Under the pieces are notes generated by a model that was not told the origin of the DNA, did not search any database, and saw only the letters and a list, made by a program, of their open reading frames with translations. Shown here one piece after another: positions 1-9,182 of a stretch of DNA of 64,000 nucleotides. Origin of the DNA: Methanolobus sp. Lineage in GTDB: Archaea; Halobacteriota; Methanosarcinia; Methanosarcinales; Methanosarcinaceae. The stretch is taken from contig JARVGJ010000003.1 of NCBI GenBank assembly GCA_029762595.1, positions 94,765 through 158,764 of the forward strand, in the 5' to 3' direction. How positions within the stretch are numbered: position 1 is the stretch's first letter; each line of letters starts with the position of its first letter. A program made the position numbers and the translations under genes.

Positions 1-245
1 TCCTGGACATCGTCCGATCGATTACACCTATAATTCCGCACATGTTGATCACTATATGTAGTTTTTATATTTTTGTTCACGGGGCCAAAAGATAGTCTTT
101 TCCACTATGGATTTAACCATGCAAAAATCCAAGGGTAGCCCATGTCGTATGAACTGTCCATGTTCACTTTTTAGCAGCTTTGCTTTTAAAGTGCTGCGAA
201 TCTGAAATGATATATACTCATTATAAGTTCAAGTATGTAATGTAT

Positions 246-281
246 TAATATAAAGTAAAAGTAAGGAGAATATCCCCTTAC
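246..281 (-). terminator. Terminator of glnA
   Basis: On the minus strand a hairpin overlaps the glnA stop codon: GTAAGGGGA pairs with TCTCCTTAC across a TAT loop (one G-T wobble), at 261-281. It is followed by a T-rich tail at 246-260. Seen directly; function inferred. Confidence 0.6.
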
Positions 282-1618
282 AGTATGCTAAGATATGTGT
301 CAAGTTCCCACTGGTGTACCTGTGCCTTGTAGTCGTCCCACTGAGTATTCTTTGCCCGCAGATAATTTGCGAACACGTGGTCACCCACTACACTCTTTAC
401 GAATTCACTGCCTGCCATAAGATCAACGGCTTCCTTAAGGTTACCTGGCAATGACTCGATACCTCTTGCCTTTCTTTCATCCTCACTTAGCTTGAAGATG
501 TTGACATCGGTTGATTGAGGAACTTCCATTTCGTTCTTTATGCCTTCAAGACCTGCACGAAGCATCACTGCAAATGCAAGGTACGGGTTACATGCAGGGT
601 CCGGGCATCTCAATTCGACCCTTGTACCAAGACCTCTTGATGCAGGGATCCTGATAAGTGAGCTTCTGTTGGATGCTGACCAGGTACAGTAGATCGGTGC
701 CTCATATCCCGGTACGAGCCTCTTATATGAATTCACCGTCGAATTGGTAATTGCAGCGAACTCACGGACATACTTAAGGATACCTGCAATATACTGCCTT
801 GCAGTTATTGAAAGCTTGTCCGGGGTGTCCGGGTCATAGAATGCATTGTCACCATTCATCATAAGAGACTGGTTGGAATGCATGCCTGAACCGTTCACAC
901 CATAAAGTGGCTTTGGCATGAAGGTTGCGTAATAACCCATATGTGCTGCAATGGACTTTACAACATACTTAAATGTTACAATATTATCACATGTGCTTAA
1001 CACATCATTGAACCTGAAGTTGATCTCGTGTTGTGAAGGGGCAACTTCGTGGTGGGATGCTTCCAGCTTAAAGCCCATGTCCTCAAGGGCGAAATCGATA
1101 GCTCTCCTTACATCCTGTGCCTTGTCAAGGGGTGCGAAATCAAAGTATCCACCCTTGTCCGTGAGGTTTGTGGTAGGATGACCCTTCTCATCAAGTTCGA
1201 AAAGGAAGAACTCAAGTTCCGGACCTGTATTCATTGTATAGCCCATCTTAGCTGCTTCTTCAACAGCCTGCTTCAGCACATACCTGGGGTCTCCTTCAAA
1301 AGGCTTGCCGTTGGGCCTGAATATATCACCAATTATACGGGCAACTGCTCCTTCCTTAGGTCTCCACGGAAGTAACCTGAAGGTAGAAGGATCGGGCATA
1401 AGGATCATATCGGATTCTTCGATCCTTGTGAAACCTTCGATGGATGAACCATCAAACATTACACCATTCTCAAATGCACCCTCAAGATCCTCTGCAGGGA
1501 TAGCCCAGCTCTTGATCATTCCGATAGTATCGGTGAACTGGGTCCTTATAAACTTAACATCACACTCGGTTACAGCCTGTAACACGTCTTCCTTTGTTAC
1601 TGGATTTGCTTTTACCAT
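278..1618 (-). CDS. glnA: Glutamine synthetase, type I
   Basis: Makes glutamine from glutamate, ammonia and ATP; the main ammonia assimilation enzyme of the cytosol. The 446-residue length is normal for archaeal GSI-alpha. The beta-grasp N-terminal domain is followed by the catalytic domain, with MFDGSSIEGF near residue 54, the metal/glutamate-binding region GPELEFFLF near 133, HHEVAPSQHEINF near 190, and the nucleotide-binding SNRSSLIRIP region near 320. There is no adenylylation-type extension. The start is preceded by GGAGG. It lies alone, divergent from hdrC. A TATA element (1672-1680) and a GGTAA/TTAC inverted repeat in the promoter suggest nitrogen control, probably by an NrpR-type repressor (inference). 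Confidence 0.97.
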   Translation of the reverse strand: MVKANPVTKEDVLQAVTECDVKFIRTQFTDTIGMIKSWAIPAEDLEGAFENGVMFDGSSIEGFTRIEESDMILMPDPSTFRLLPWRPKEGAVARIIGDIFRPNGKPFEGDPRYVLKQAVEEAAKMGYTMNTGPELEFFLFELDEKGHPTTNLTDKGGYFDFAPLDKAQDVRRAIDFALEDMGFKLEASHHEVAPSQHEINFRFNDVLSTCDNIVTFKYVVKSIAAHMGYYATFMPKPLYGVNGSGMHSNQSLMMNGDNAFYDPDTPDKLSITARQYIAGILKYVREFAAITNSTVNSYKRLVPGYEAPIYCTWSASNRSSLIRIPASRGLGTRVELRCPDPACNPYLAFAVMLRAGLEGIKNEMEVPQSTDVNIFKLSEDERKARGIESLPGNLKEAVDLMAGSEFVKSVVGDHVFANYLRAKNTQWDDYKAQVHQWELDTYLSIL

Positions 1619-1977
1619 TTTAACTATTCCTCCATTCTTTAAGGGGTGTAAGTAACCTATTACCTATTACATTATATAAATAGTTTACTATCACTCGTCA
1701 ATCAAAGTGTTTACTCCCCAAATAAAAAGAAAATATAAGAATAGTTAAAACTTACCTCTGAAAAGATAAAAGAACCATAAAAACCAATAACATAGAGAAT
1801 GAACTAAGAATAGTATGCACCTATTATAATTTGAAACCCATATTATCATGATATTTCCGACAAAGGATTAAGGAAGAGAAAAAAGGATACTCATATCCGA
1901 ACTTGCCGCAACTGCAAATTATACTTGTGGAAGCTTTACCGGTTTTGCAAAAATACAGATTTCAGGAAAAAGGTCCT
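1619..1977. promoter_or_regulatory. Divergent promoter region glnA / hdrC
   Basis: This 359-base AT-rich spacer holds the glnA promoter. On the minus strand a TATA-like TTTATATAA lies at 1672-1680. About 25 bases downstream, at 1651-1664, is the partial inverted repeat GGTAA-TAGG-TTACT. The glnA ribosome binding site GGAGG lies at 1630-1634. Several AT-rich stretches near 1800-1840 could serve hdrC, but I cannot single out a TATA box. No gene is seen. Confidence 0.5.
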
Positions 1978-2505
1978 ATGAAAGACGGGAATACGGCTCA
2001 AAAGGCAAAGTCACATGAAACTGATAGCCATAATAAAGATATTCTCAGATGTATGCAGTGTGGAGTCTGCACCAGCAGTTGTCCCTCCGGCAGGCATACG
2101 AGCCTTAATATCAGGAAACTGGTAAAGATAGCAGGCAGAACAACCAACATATTCAGCAATGAGGAACTATGGATGTGCACCACCTGCTATAATTGCCAGG
2201 AAAGGTGCCCGAGGAACATACCCATAGTTGACATATTGCTGGACATCAGGGCCACTGCCGCGCATCAGGGGATGATCCAGCCCGAGCACCGTCAGGTATG
2301 CAGAATGTTGCTCGAATACGGACATGCAGTACCCATCAATGAAGAGAACAGGAAGATAAGAACAGACCTTGGAATGGAAGAGCTTCCCGAGACTGTGCAG
2401 AAGTATAAAGAAGGGCTTGAAGAAGTAAAGGAACTGCTCAGGTCCTGTGGCTTTGAAACGCTTATAGGAGATAACAAAGGATGCATCCCAGAAGGTAAAA
2501 AATGA
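1978..2505 (+). CDS. hdrC: Heterodisulfide reductase subunit C (HdrC-like)
   Basis: Iron-sulfur subunit that passes electrons to HdrB for reduction of the CoM-S-S-CoB heterodisulfide in the cytosol. Two CxxCxxCxxxC clusters are visible, CMQCGVCTSSCP and CTTCYNCQERCP, each suited to one [4Fe-4S]. The ATG at 1978 follows AAAGGT and gives 175 residues, close to the family norm; an upstream TTG at 1903 would add 25 unconserved-looking residues. The stop overlaps the start of hdrB by four bases, so the two are translationally coupled. No hdrA is adjacent, as would be needed for a complete bifurcating HdrABC at this locus. Confidence 0.93.
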   Translation: MKDGNTAQKAKSHETDSHNKDILRCMQCGVCTSSCPSGRHTSLNIRKLVKIAGRTTNIFSNEELWMCTTCYNCQERCPRNIPIVDILLDIRATAAHQGMIQPEHRQVCRMLLEYGHAVPINEENRKIRTDLGMEELPETVQKYKEGLEEVKELLRSCGFETLIGDNKGCIPEGKK

Positions 2506-3392
2506 AAGCTTTAACACTCTTTATGGGATGCCTTGTACCCAACCGATACCCTGGCATCGAGCTGGCAACAAAGTTGTGCCTTGCAAAACTTGATATCGAT
2601 TTCAATGAGCTTGCAGGAGCCTCATGCTGCCCTGCACCCGGAGTGTTCCGATCCTTTGACAGAACATCCTGGCTGACAGTTGCAAGCCGCAATATAGTAC
2701 TGGCAGAGCAAATGGAAAGGGATATACTCACTATCTGCAATGGATGTTTCAGTACTCTGGCGGATGCGAACCGCATCATAAAAGAAGAGAACGGGACAAA
2801 GGAAGATATCAATGAGCATCTCAGGAAGATAGGAAAGGAGATCAATGGAAACATTGATGTCAGGCACATTATAGAATTCCTGTACGAAGAATACGGTCCC
2901 GAAAAGATCAGGTCCTACGTAGAAAGACAGTTAAAAATCCGGGTTGCTGTGCATTATGGCTGCCACCTCATCAAACCCACAAAAGATAGAGGTCTGGGAA
3001 ATTTTGAACGACCGAGGTTTTTTGATGAACTTGTCAATGCACTGGGAGCAACAAGTGTTGAATACCCGGACAAGATGGCATGCTGCGGAGCAGGAGGAGG
3101 AGTACGTTCCGCCATGAAGGACAAATCCCTGAAAATGACAGAAGCCAAGCTTGCCAGAATAAAAGAGATGGAAATTGATTGTATTGTAAATTCGTGCCCT
3201 TTCTGCCACATGCAACTGGATGCAGGGCAGGCAGAAATAAAGGAGAAGATGGAGATAGAATATGATATTCCCGTCCTGCACTATACACAACTTCTGGGAC
3301 TTGCCCTGGGATTCCCCCCAGAGATGCTTGGAATCGATACTTCACTCAAAAAGAACAGGGAATTGATGGAACAGCTGGATTTGCAAGAATGA
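2502..3392 (+). CDS. hdrB: Heterodisulfide reductase subunit B (HdrB-like)
   Basis: Catalytic subunit for heterodisulfide reduction, binding noncubane [4Fe-4S] clusters through two CCG domains. At 296 residues it has the family length. Visible cysteine motifs are the first CCG region (CCPAPG near residue 47, CNGCFSTL near 83) and the second (HYGCHLIKP near 152, CCGAGGGVRS near 194, CPFCH near 233). It begins inside the hdrC stop codon. The pair matches the HdrB and HdrC of the soluble complex rather than the membrane HdrDE. Its partner HdrA must be encoded elsewhere. Confidence 0.94.
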   Translation: MKALTLFMGCLVPNRYPGIELATKLCLAKLDIDFNELAGASCCPAPGVFRSFDRTSWLTVASRNIVLAEQMERDILTICNGCFSTLADANRIIKEENGTKEDINEHLRKIGKEINGNIDVRHIIEFLYEEYGPEKIRSYVERQLKIRVAVHYGCHLIKPTKDRGLGNFERPRFFDELVNALGATSVEYPDKMACCGAGGGVRSAMKDKSLKMTEAKLARIKEMEIDCIVNSCPFCHMQLDAGQAEIKEKMEIEYDIPVLHYTQLLGLALGFPPEMLGIDTSLKKNRELMEQLDLQE

Positions 3393-3509
3393 TAATATGG
3401 AACACTGATCACCACACATATAAGAATAGAATACAAAGATAAAGGGAAAGAACAGGTTTCCACCAATAACTTTAAGATATTGGATGTTATTACGTGAGTA
3501 TCGCAACAT

Positions 3510-3584
3510 GAGCGTGTGGCCTAGTCAGGATATGGCGGCAGCCTCCTAAGCTGCAAGCCGGGGGTTCAAATCCCTTCACGCTCG
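3510..3584 (+). tRNA. tRNA-Arg (CCT)
   Basis: Folds as a 75-base cloverleaf: acceptor GAGCGTG/CACGCTC with discriminator G, anticodon stem GCAGC/GCTGC enclosing CTCCTAA (anticodon CCT), and T loop TTCAAAT. The T stem contains two G-T wobbles. CCA is not encoded. No intron is seen. Confidence 0.95.
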
Positions 3585-3620
3585 CTATTTTTCTTTTTAA
3601 TATTTCATGGAGATCGGTAA

Positions 3621-4073
3621 TTGATTATAAGAAAGGCTAATGTTAATGATATACCAGGTATAAAGAACATCATAGACCATTATGCAAAACAGGAGAAGAT
3701 GCTACCACGATCATTGAGCGAACTTTATGAATTTACCCGCAGCTTCTATGTTTGTGAAATACAGGACCGTATAGTGGGTTGCTGTGCCCTTCAGGTAAGC
3801 TGGGAGGATATGGCCGAAGTGATGTCCTTTGCCGTAACACCCGAGTATAGAGAACAGGGAATTGGTACGCAACTTATCAATGCCTGCCTTGAAGAAGCAA
3901 AAGAACTTGGCATCAGAAACGTGTTCACTCTTACCTATGCAGTAACATTCTTTGAAAAGCAGGGATTTGAAAAAATAGACAAACAATTACTTCCGCACAA
4001 AGTATGGAGCGGATGTATAAAGTGCCCCAAGTTCCCCAATTGTGATGAGGTCGCAATGATGAAGGCTATATGA
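3621..4073 (+). CDS. argA: N-acetylglutamate synthase, short GNAT (ArgA) type
   Basis: Probably acetylates glutamate with acetyl-CoA, the first step of arginine synthesis, in the cytosol. It is a single GNAT domain of 150 residues. The acetyl-CoA binding loop REQGIGTQL lies near residue 78. The C-terminal cysteine pattern KVWSGCIKCPKFPNC is typical of stand-alone short NAGS proteins such as those of actinobacteria and archaea. The start is TTG, preceded by GGAG at a good distance. The next enzyme of the pathway, argB, lies about 5 kb downstream, not in the same operon. Function rests on family resemblance. Confidence 0.8.
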   Translation: MIIRKANVNDIPGIKNIIDHYAKQEKMLPRSLSELYEFTRSFYVCEIQDRIVGCCALQVSWEDMAEVMSFAVTPEYREQGIGTQLINACLEEAKELGIRNVFTLTYAVTFFEKQGFEKIDKQLLPHKVWSGCIKCPKFPNCDEVAMMKAI

Positions 4074-4081
4074 ACCTCACA

Positions 4082-4519
4082 TCAAAGATACCTTTCAAAC
4101 CATATGGCTCCATTCTTTTTTTTCACCACAACAAAACCGCTTTTCAAGTACATCGAAATGGCTTTTTTGAGTGAACTGTCCGTTTTCACTTTTATGCAGT
4201 GGTGATCCTTTTTTGCAAATTCCAGCGCGGTGAGGAACAAAGACAGACCAATACCCTTACCACGACATTCTTTCTTTAAATACAGTCTTTTTATTTCGCA
4301 AACTCCGCAACCAAGGTTCTTTACAGCAGATGTCCCAATCAGCTTCTCACGATTAAGTGACAGGAAAAAGGCACCTCCATCATGAAAATAACTGTAATGG
4401 ATGTCATCCAGATCAGAATCCTTAAGAGGATCATAATCAAAACCTTCCTCTGAAAGCACCCCGAGGACAAAGGACCTGGTCCGAGAGGAATATTCAGAGG
4501 AGAAAGGAACTATTTCCAT
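4082..4519 (-). CDS. GNAT family N-acetyltransferase
   Basis: A 145-residue single GNAT domain. The acetyl-CoA pyrophosphate loop CRGKGIGLSLF lies near residue 86, followed by a typical helix and a C-terminal strand with SGFVVV. The substrate cannot be read from the sequence. Its start overlaps the end of the upstream M20 peptidase gene by ten bases, so the two are one operon. The pairing could mean acetylation and deacetylation of the same class of amino compound (inference). It converges with the argA-like gene, with an eight-base gap. Confidence 0.85.
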   Translation of the reverse strand: MEIVPFSSEYSSRTRSFVLGVLSEEGFDYDPLKDSDLDDIHYSYFHDGGAFFLSLNREKLIGTSAVKNLGCGVCEIKRLYLKKECRGKGIGLSLFLTALEFAKKDHHCIKVKTDSSLKKAISMYLKSGFVVVKKKNGAIWFERYL

Positions 4520-5718
4520 CCCAGATATGCCTCCGGCCTTTTCATAAAATCAAGAGCTACAGAACTGAGCAACTCGACACCGGTGATCAACACGTCCTCA
4601 TCTATATCAAAACTGGCCGAATGGTTGCCTTCAACAATGCCTTTGTCTACATTCCTGGTCCCCAGGATCACATACATACCAGGGACTTTTTGAAGATAGT
4701 ATGCAAAATCCTCAGCGCCGAATATTGCCCTGGAATTGGCATTAACACAGGGAAACCTTGACCTGAGCAACGTAGAAGCAGTATCCGTGAAAAGGAGGTC
4801 ATTGAAAAGTACAGGATATCCATGCTGGATATCCAGCTCATATGCAGGAACACCGGAAATATCAGCACGCGAATAGACATCCATAAGTGAATCAAGTAAA
4901 GAGTACATTGTTCCTTCTATCATTCTTGTATCATGCTCGTTGAATGTCCGGAAACTACCCTCAAGTTCAAGCACATCAGGACTTCTGTTGAATTGCTTGC
5001 CGCTATTCATCGTGCCAAACCCAAGTACATAGTCAGAGGTGGGCACCTTTTTGGATATAAGGGGATGCAGGGACGATATGAATTCAGAGACTATTTGTAT
5101 AGGATCAATGCAATACTGCGGAGTGGAATGATGACCTCCTTTTCCGATGATCTTCAAGCAAAAGCGATTGGAGCTTGCCATGAAAGGACCCGGACGTACA
5201 TTAATGACACCCGCATCAACATCACCAAAGATATGAAGACCAATGATAGCATCCACACCATCAAGTCCGCCTTCATCTATTACCCTGGCAGCACCACCCG
5301 GAGGGACTTCCTCTGCAGGCTGGAAGATAAACCTTACAGACCCATAGGAATCACTGCAAAGACCATTATATTTATCCCTGATCAGTCTGGCAACCCCCAG
5401 AACTATGGCAATGTGACCGTCGTGCCCACATGCATGCATAACACCAGGATTCTGCGAGATGTATCCTTTATTTAAACCTGTCAGAGATTCATGCACAGCG
5501 AGAGCATCCATATCTGAACGTATGGCAATACATGGCCCGGGTCCTTTGCCCTTTATATCAGCCACCACCCCTGTGCCAGCTATCTTCCTGCATTCAACCC
5601 CAAGTTCTTTCAATATGGACAAGATCCGCTCCTGCGTCCAATACTCATGAAAGCTTAGCTCCGGATGCATATGGAACTCCCTGCGGATATCCTGTACCCA
5701 TTTTTCGAAGGATTTCAA
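4510..5718 (-). CDS. M20 family amidohydrolase / peptidase
   Basis: A zinc-dependent hydrolase of the aminoacylase/hippurate hydrolase (HipO, IAA-amino acid hydrolase) branch of M20, acting on N-acyl amino acids or similar amides. Metal-binding motifs are visible: HACGHDGH after the N-terminal third, the FQPAEEVPPGG glutamate pair, GLHIFG, and the C-terminal GAEDFAYY. A small dimerisation domain lies between. The TTG at 5718 (402 residues) follows AAGGAGAG; the ATG at 5745 lacks any ribosome binding site. It is coupled to the downstream GNAT gene. The natural substrate is unknown. Confidence 0.85.
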   Translation of the reverse strand: MKSFEKWVQDIRREFHMHPELSFHEYWTQERILSILKELGVECRKIAGTGVVADIKGKGPGPCIAIRSDMDALAVHESLTGLNKGYISQNPGVMHACGHDGHIAIVLGVARLIRDKYNGLCSDSYGSVRFIFQPAEEVPPGGAARVIDEGGLDGVDAIIGLHIFGDVDAGVINVRPGPFMASSNRFCLKIIGKGGHHSTPQYCIDPIQIVSEFISSLHPLISKKVPTSDYVLGFGTMNSGKQFNRSPDVLELEGSFRTFNEHDTRMIEGTMYSLLDSLMDVYSRADISGVPAYELDIQHGYPVLFNDLLFTDTASTLLRSRFPCVNANSRAIFGAEDFAYYLQKVPGMYVILGTRNVDKGIVEGNHSASFDIDEDVLITGVELLSSVALDFMKRPEAYLGWK

Positions 5719-5917
5719 ACCATCTCTCCTTATATTAGAAATCATATGGAAGTAAGATCAATATTCATATTCCCATTGATATTGCCCATGTGAGTGGAAG
5801 TATATATCAGATTTCATATTCATTATCTTATGCCAGTACCATTTTTATGTGAAAAGCTATTTTACCTGTACAAATATCTCCCGGAAAACTGCCGGAAGAT
5901 CAACAGGAAGACAAAAT

Positions 5918-6859
5918 ATGATTAAGACACGACTCCGGGATTTCCTAATTACAAAAGATGACTGGATATTTGCTGTTTCCGATTATTTCCACCCACATGG
6001 CATCAGGTCAACTTTAAGATACGTACCAGATGACAACGGAGATCGGGAACTTGCAGGAAAACGCTACCTTAAGTACGATTTTGACGTAGCTTTTGCTTTT
6101 ATGCGCACAAACCGACCGGAATGGGTAGAGGATGTGCACGTAGTACCCGAAGAACACATAAAGAAGGTACTGTCACCAAACAGTGCAATTGAGAGACTGT
6201 ATGGATCGGACAGACGAGTAAATGCAATTGTGGACATTCTTGAAAAAGAAGGTATAAGCAGAGAAACGATGGGAGTGACTGGATCCCTGCTACCAGGACT
6301 TCAGAACGAGGGTTCAGACATAGATTTTGTAGTCTATGGAAAAGAATGGTTCATTGCAAGGGATGCTATAACAAAAGCCAAAACAGAACCCGGACCTATC
6401 GAAGATATTGATATGGACATGTGGAAGAAGATATACAACAAGCGCATTCCGGAAATATCTTTTGACGAATTTGTCATTCATGAAAAGAGAAAGGGCAACC
6501 GTGGAATGGTTGCTGGCACATATTTTGACCTTCTTTTCGTCCGTTCCTGGGAGCAGATCAAAGACCCCGCACCAAGAGGTATGGATACGGGCACCATGAG
6601 GATAGAAGCAAAGATCACAAACGCCGATTTTGCTTTTGATAGTCCTTCTATCTACAAAGTGGATCATGAAGAGATAGATCATGTACTTTCCTACACACAC
6701 ACCTACGCAGGGCAAGCCCTTGAAGGAGAGACTATAGAAGCACAGGGCGTAGTTGAACAGATAGGAAATATAAAAAGACTTGTAGTGGGCACCTCCAGGG
6801 AACCGAAGGGCGAATGGATACGATCTTTAACGTTGCTTGAAAAGAAAGGACATATCTAA
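5918..6859 (+). CDS. Predicted nucleotidyltransferase, COG1665 type
   Basis: A conserved archaeal protein of 313 residues. The central region carries a polymerase-beta type nucleotidyltransferase signature, TGSLLPGLQNEGSDIDFVVYG: a GS motif followed by DxD. The N- and C-terminal parts (DYFHPHGIRSTLRYVPDD at the start; ALEGETIEAQGVVEQIG near the end) are of no family I can assign a role. The ATG at 5918 is preceded by AGGAAG; an in-frame ATG at 5849 would add 23 poorly supported residues. Transcribed alone. Target molecule unknown. Confidence 0.75.
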   Translation: MIKTRLRDFLITKDDWIFAVSDYFHPHGIRSTLRYVPDDNGDRELAGKRYLKYDFDVAFAFMRTNRPEWVEDVHVVPEEHIKKVLSPNSAIERLYGSDRRVNAIVDILEKEGISRETMGVTGSLLPGLQNEGSDIDFVVYGKEWFIARDAITKAKTEPGPIEDIDMDMWKKIYNKRIPEISFDEFVIHEKRKGNRGMVAGTYFDLLFVRSWEQIKDPAPRGMDTGTMRIEAKITNADFAFDSPSIYKVDHEEIDHVLSYTHTYAGQALEGETIEAQGVVEQIGNIKRLVVGTSREPKGEWIRSLTLLEKKGHI

Positions 6860-6923
6860 GCCCCCACAATAAAACAATGTTTGTTAAAAAAGAGATAAGA
6901 ACGGGTCATCGGACCAGGGGTGT

Positions 6924-7241
6924 TCAACCACCGCCTGTCACCTGCCCGATATCAACACCTGAATCTGGCCCGGCTGCGGAGGAGCGTACGTAACCTTCGG
7001 CCTCTGCAGCAGAAACACGGGCGATACGTTCCTCTTTAAGTTCACTGGGATCTGCAATGATAAGAGTCTGGGGTTTATAGTAAAGGCCGGTACTATCCAT
7101 CATAACCCATATTCCATCCTCCTCTTCCATGATGTCTGTTACCTTCCCCACACTACCTGTATTAATGTACCTTACCAAAGAACCTATTACTATGGGATTG
7201 CCGTCCATACTCAGAGCATCAATCTCTTTTGAGTCTTCCAT
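6924..7241 (-). CDS. DUF2098 family protein
   Basis: A 105-residue soluble protein restricted, as far as I know, to methanogens and relatives. The N-terminal 70 residues form a KOW/SH3-like stretch: GSLVRYINTGSVGKVTDIMEE, then GIWVMMDSTGLYY. The tail is rich in Ala, Ser and Gly and probably disordered. No catalytic motif is seen. It lies directly downstream of mptA on the same strand, with a short spacer holding its own possible promoter. Function unknown. Confidence 0.75.
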   Translation of the reverse strand: MEDSKEIDALSMDGNPIVIGSLVRYINTGSVGKVTDIMEEEDGIWVMMDSTGLYYKPQTLIIADPSELKEERIARVSAAEAEGYVRSSAAGPDSGVDIGQVTGGG

Positions 7242-7308
7242 GGTGTAACTCCTGCTGTTTATACATTAGGATATATTATAAAGGATGAATTAATAATTAA
7301 GCATTTTA

Positions 7309-8265
7309 TCAGGCATCATCTGATATTTCCAGGCGAAGTTCACCAATGGTTGCAACCCTTTCTGCAAAGGCGTTATGCCTGTGTATACTTTCCTCATTGA
7401 TCTGCTTGATCGTCACAATTGCTTCATCGGGCAGGTGCCCAAAGTTCCTTACAACGTTCTTTGCCATGGTCCTCACGCAATCCTCTACGAACTTTGGGTT
7501 GTTATGAGCCGTCTGGACAACCATTGCCTCATCAGAGCGTTTCAGCAGCTCAAATACACTTGAACTCATGGAATTTTCAATGATCTCTATTATCTCCTCA
7601 AGAGAGACAAATGTATTGCCTTCCACTTCTATGGAGATAATACCACGTCCACGCTGGTTATGGGTTGCCATGGGAACCCTGTGGAGAAAAGCTGCTATTT
7701 GCCTTTCATCAACACCTATATTTTGAAGCTCCTTCCTTGCATTGTCCCTCATTATCTCCTGGGCACAAGGACAAGCAGTCATCCCTACCACTTCAGCACC
7801 AATGAGTTTTTTGACCGCCATTTTCTCAATGTCATCACGCATTGCAATTGCCTCTGCAAAGATCTCTACGACTTCCTGGCACTCCATTCTGGTGGAAGGG
7901 GATTCCCTCTTGACCACATACTCACTTTTCAGTACAACTTCTGCGCGAGTTGCATATTCATGGCGTATCAGAAGACTCTGGGCAACATCACTGCAAAGCT
8001 GTTCGATCTCATATACAGGCATGTTGACAGCTTTTTCAAGTACCTCGTCCACGGCCTCAAAGTTGCGGGAAAGGTTAGCACCTTTCAGGTGAGAAGGTAG
8101 GTCCACGAAAATATCAAAGACACATATCAGGATGACAGGACGCCTGTCCTTCCTCCTGATCTCTACAAGTTTCTTGACATCCGTAACTCCAACGCGTGTC
8201 AGGTTAATAGGTATCTGCGGCTTGTTTGCCTGTATATCGGGTAGTTTAACAACAGGGACTTCCAT
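7309..8265 (-). CDS. mptA: GTP cyclohydrolase MptA (type IB)
   Basis: Converts GTP to 7,8-dihydroneopterin 2',3'-cyclic phosphate, the first step of the pterin half of methanopterin (or sarcinapterin), in the cytosol. It belongs to the FolE2/MptA family, Fe(II)-dependent in archaea. The ACPCAQEIM motif with the metal-binding cysteine, the paired [10 protein letters not shown] histidine segment, and the C-terminal [14 protein letters not shown] region are all seen. The ATG at 8265 (318 residues) follows AGAGGTT; the annotated upstream ATG at 8307 lacks one. Confidence 0.93.
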   Translation of the reverse strand: MEVPVVKLPDIQANKPQIPINLTRVGVTDVKKLVEIRRKDRRPVILICVFDIFVDLPSHLKGANLSRNFEAVDEVLEKAVNMPVYEIEQLCSDVAQSLLIRHEYATRAEVVLKSEYVVKRESPSTRMECQEVVEIFAEAIAMRDDIEKMAVKKLIGAEVVGMTACPCAQEIMRDNARKELQNIGVDERQIAAFLHRVPMATHNQRGRGIISIEVEGNTFVSLEEIIEIIENSMSSSVFELLKRSDEAMVVQTAHNNPKFVEDCVRTMAKNVVRNFGHLPDEAIVTIKQINEESIHRHNAFAERVATIGELRLEISDDA

Positions 8266-8716
8266 ATTATAACCTCTAACAATCAAAAGATGATGTACCA
8301 CCAGCAAAGGGTGGATGATATAGTAAGTATATCATGTTGAAAGGGATTCATTGCATGTAAATGTTGTGTTAGTGCCGGGGCTTGAAAATAAAATAAAGTA
8401 AAATAAAACCATAATGGACAAAATGAAAGCCACGGATACAAAATACAAACGCATCTAACTGAGAAAAAAAATAATAAAGCTAATGGTATATTTTAATTGA
8501 GCCTGCCTGTACTGTTGCCGCACACTAATCTGCAATCATTCATCATTTTATAGAAATAATATAAAAATATACCATATTTCTCTCTGATAACTGCCCTAAA
8601 TTACGAGAGTTACATTAAAACAAGAACAAAAGACTACATTAAAAGAAAAATATATATACCTTATATACTAAATACGGTTAGCAGAGGTAATCACATAATG
8701 ATTACGAGGTGACATC
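8266..8716. promoter_or_regulatory. Divergent promoter region mptA / MC1
   Basis: A 451-base AT-rich spacer. A clear TATA element, AAAAATATATATACC, lies at 8646-8660 for the MC1 gene, which has ribosome binding site GAGGTGA at 8706-8712. No ORF or stable hairpin is evident in the rest. Confidence 0.6.
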
Positions 8717-9007
8717 ATGTCTGAAACAAGAAATTTTGTGCTAAGAGACAAGAAAGGAAATGAGCATGGGGTATTCACTGGAAAACAGCCTAGACAGGCT
8801 GCGCTCAAGGTGGCTAACAGAGGGAAAGGAACAAAGTCAAAACCAGAGGACATAAAGCTACGCGAACGTGGAACAAAAAAGGTCCATGTCTTCAAAGGCT
8901 GGAAAGAGAAGGTTGAAGCTCCAAAGAACAAACCTGACTGGATGCCTGACAAGATCAACAAGCCTTTTGTAAAGAAGGTCGGTATCGAAAAGCTTGAAAA
9001 AGTCTGA
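8717..9007 (+). CDS. Chromosomal protein MC1
   Basis: The small basic DNA-bending architectural protein of Methanosarcinales and haloarchaea. At 96 residues it has the standard length and is rich in Lys, Arg and Gly. It starts with SETRNFVLRDKKGNEHGVF and contains QPRQAALKVANRGKGTK and TKKVHVFKGWKE, which match the MC1 family throughout. A strong TATA box, a GAGGTGA ribosome binding site and an intrinsic terminator all fit a highly expressed single-gene unit. It is one of the best pointers to the family of the host. Confidence 0.96.
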   Translation: MSETRNFVLRDKKGNEHGVFTGKQPRQAALKVANRGKGTKSKPEDIKLRERGTKKVHVFKGWKEKVEAPKNKPDWMPDKINKPFVKKVGIEKLEKV

Positions 9008-9015
9008 TTTTTGGA

Positions 9016-9042
9016 GGCCCATTCAATGGGTCTTTTTGTTTT
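9016..9042 (+). terminator. Intrinsic terminator of MC1 gene
   Basis: The hairpin GGCCCA/TGGGTC with loop TTCAA at 9016-9032 is followed by CTTTTTG-TTTT, eight bases after the MC1 stop codon. Confidence 0.8.
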
Positions 9043-9182
9043 ACATTCCTTTATGCGTACCTATTTGTTCAGTCCATTGCTCCTGCGTGAAAATAACTTT
9101 TAAATCATATAAGCATACTTATAACAAGCTCAGGGATTGAACAAATATCACCGGGAGCTAAGAATTATCGCAGGTACACACC

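Noticed and set aside
1..277. Left edge of the window examined for a partial gene
   Set aside because: No frame with plausible coding sequence runs to the edge; only the glnA terminator at 246-281 is recognisable.
7660..8100. Long plus-strand ORFs opposite mptA
   Set aside because: They are shadows of the conserved mptA frame on the minus strand; composition is cysteine- and histidine-rich in an unnatural way and no start signal is present.
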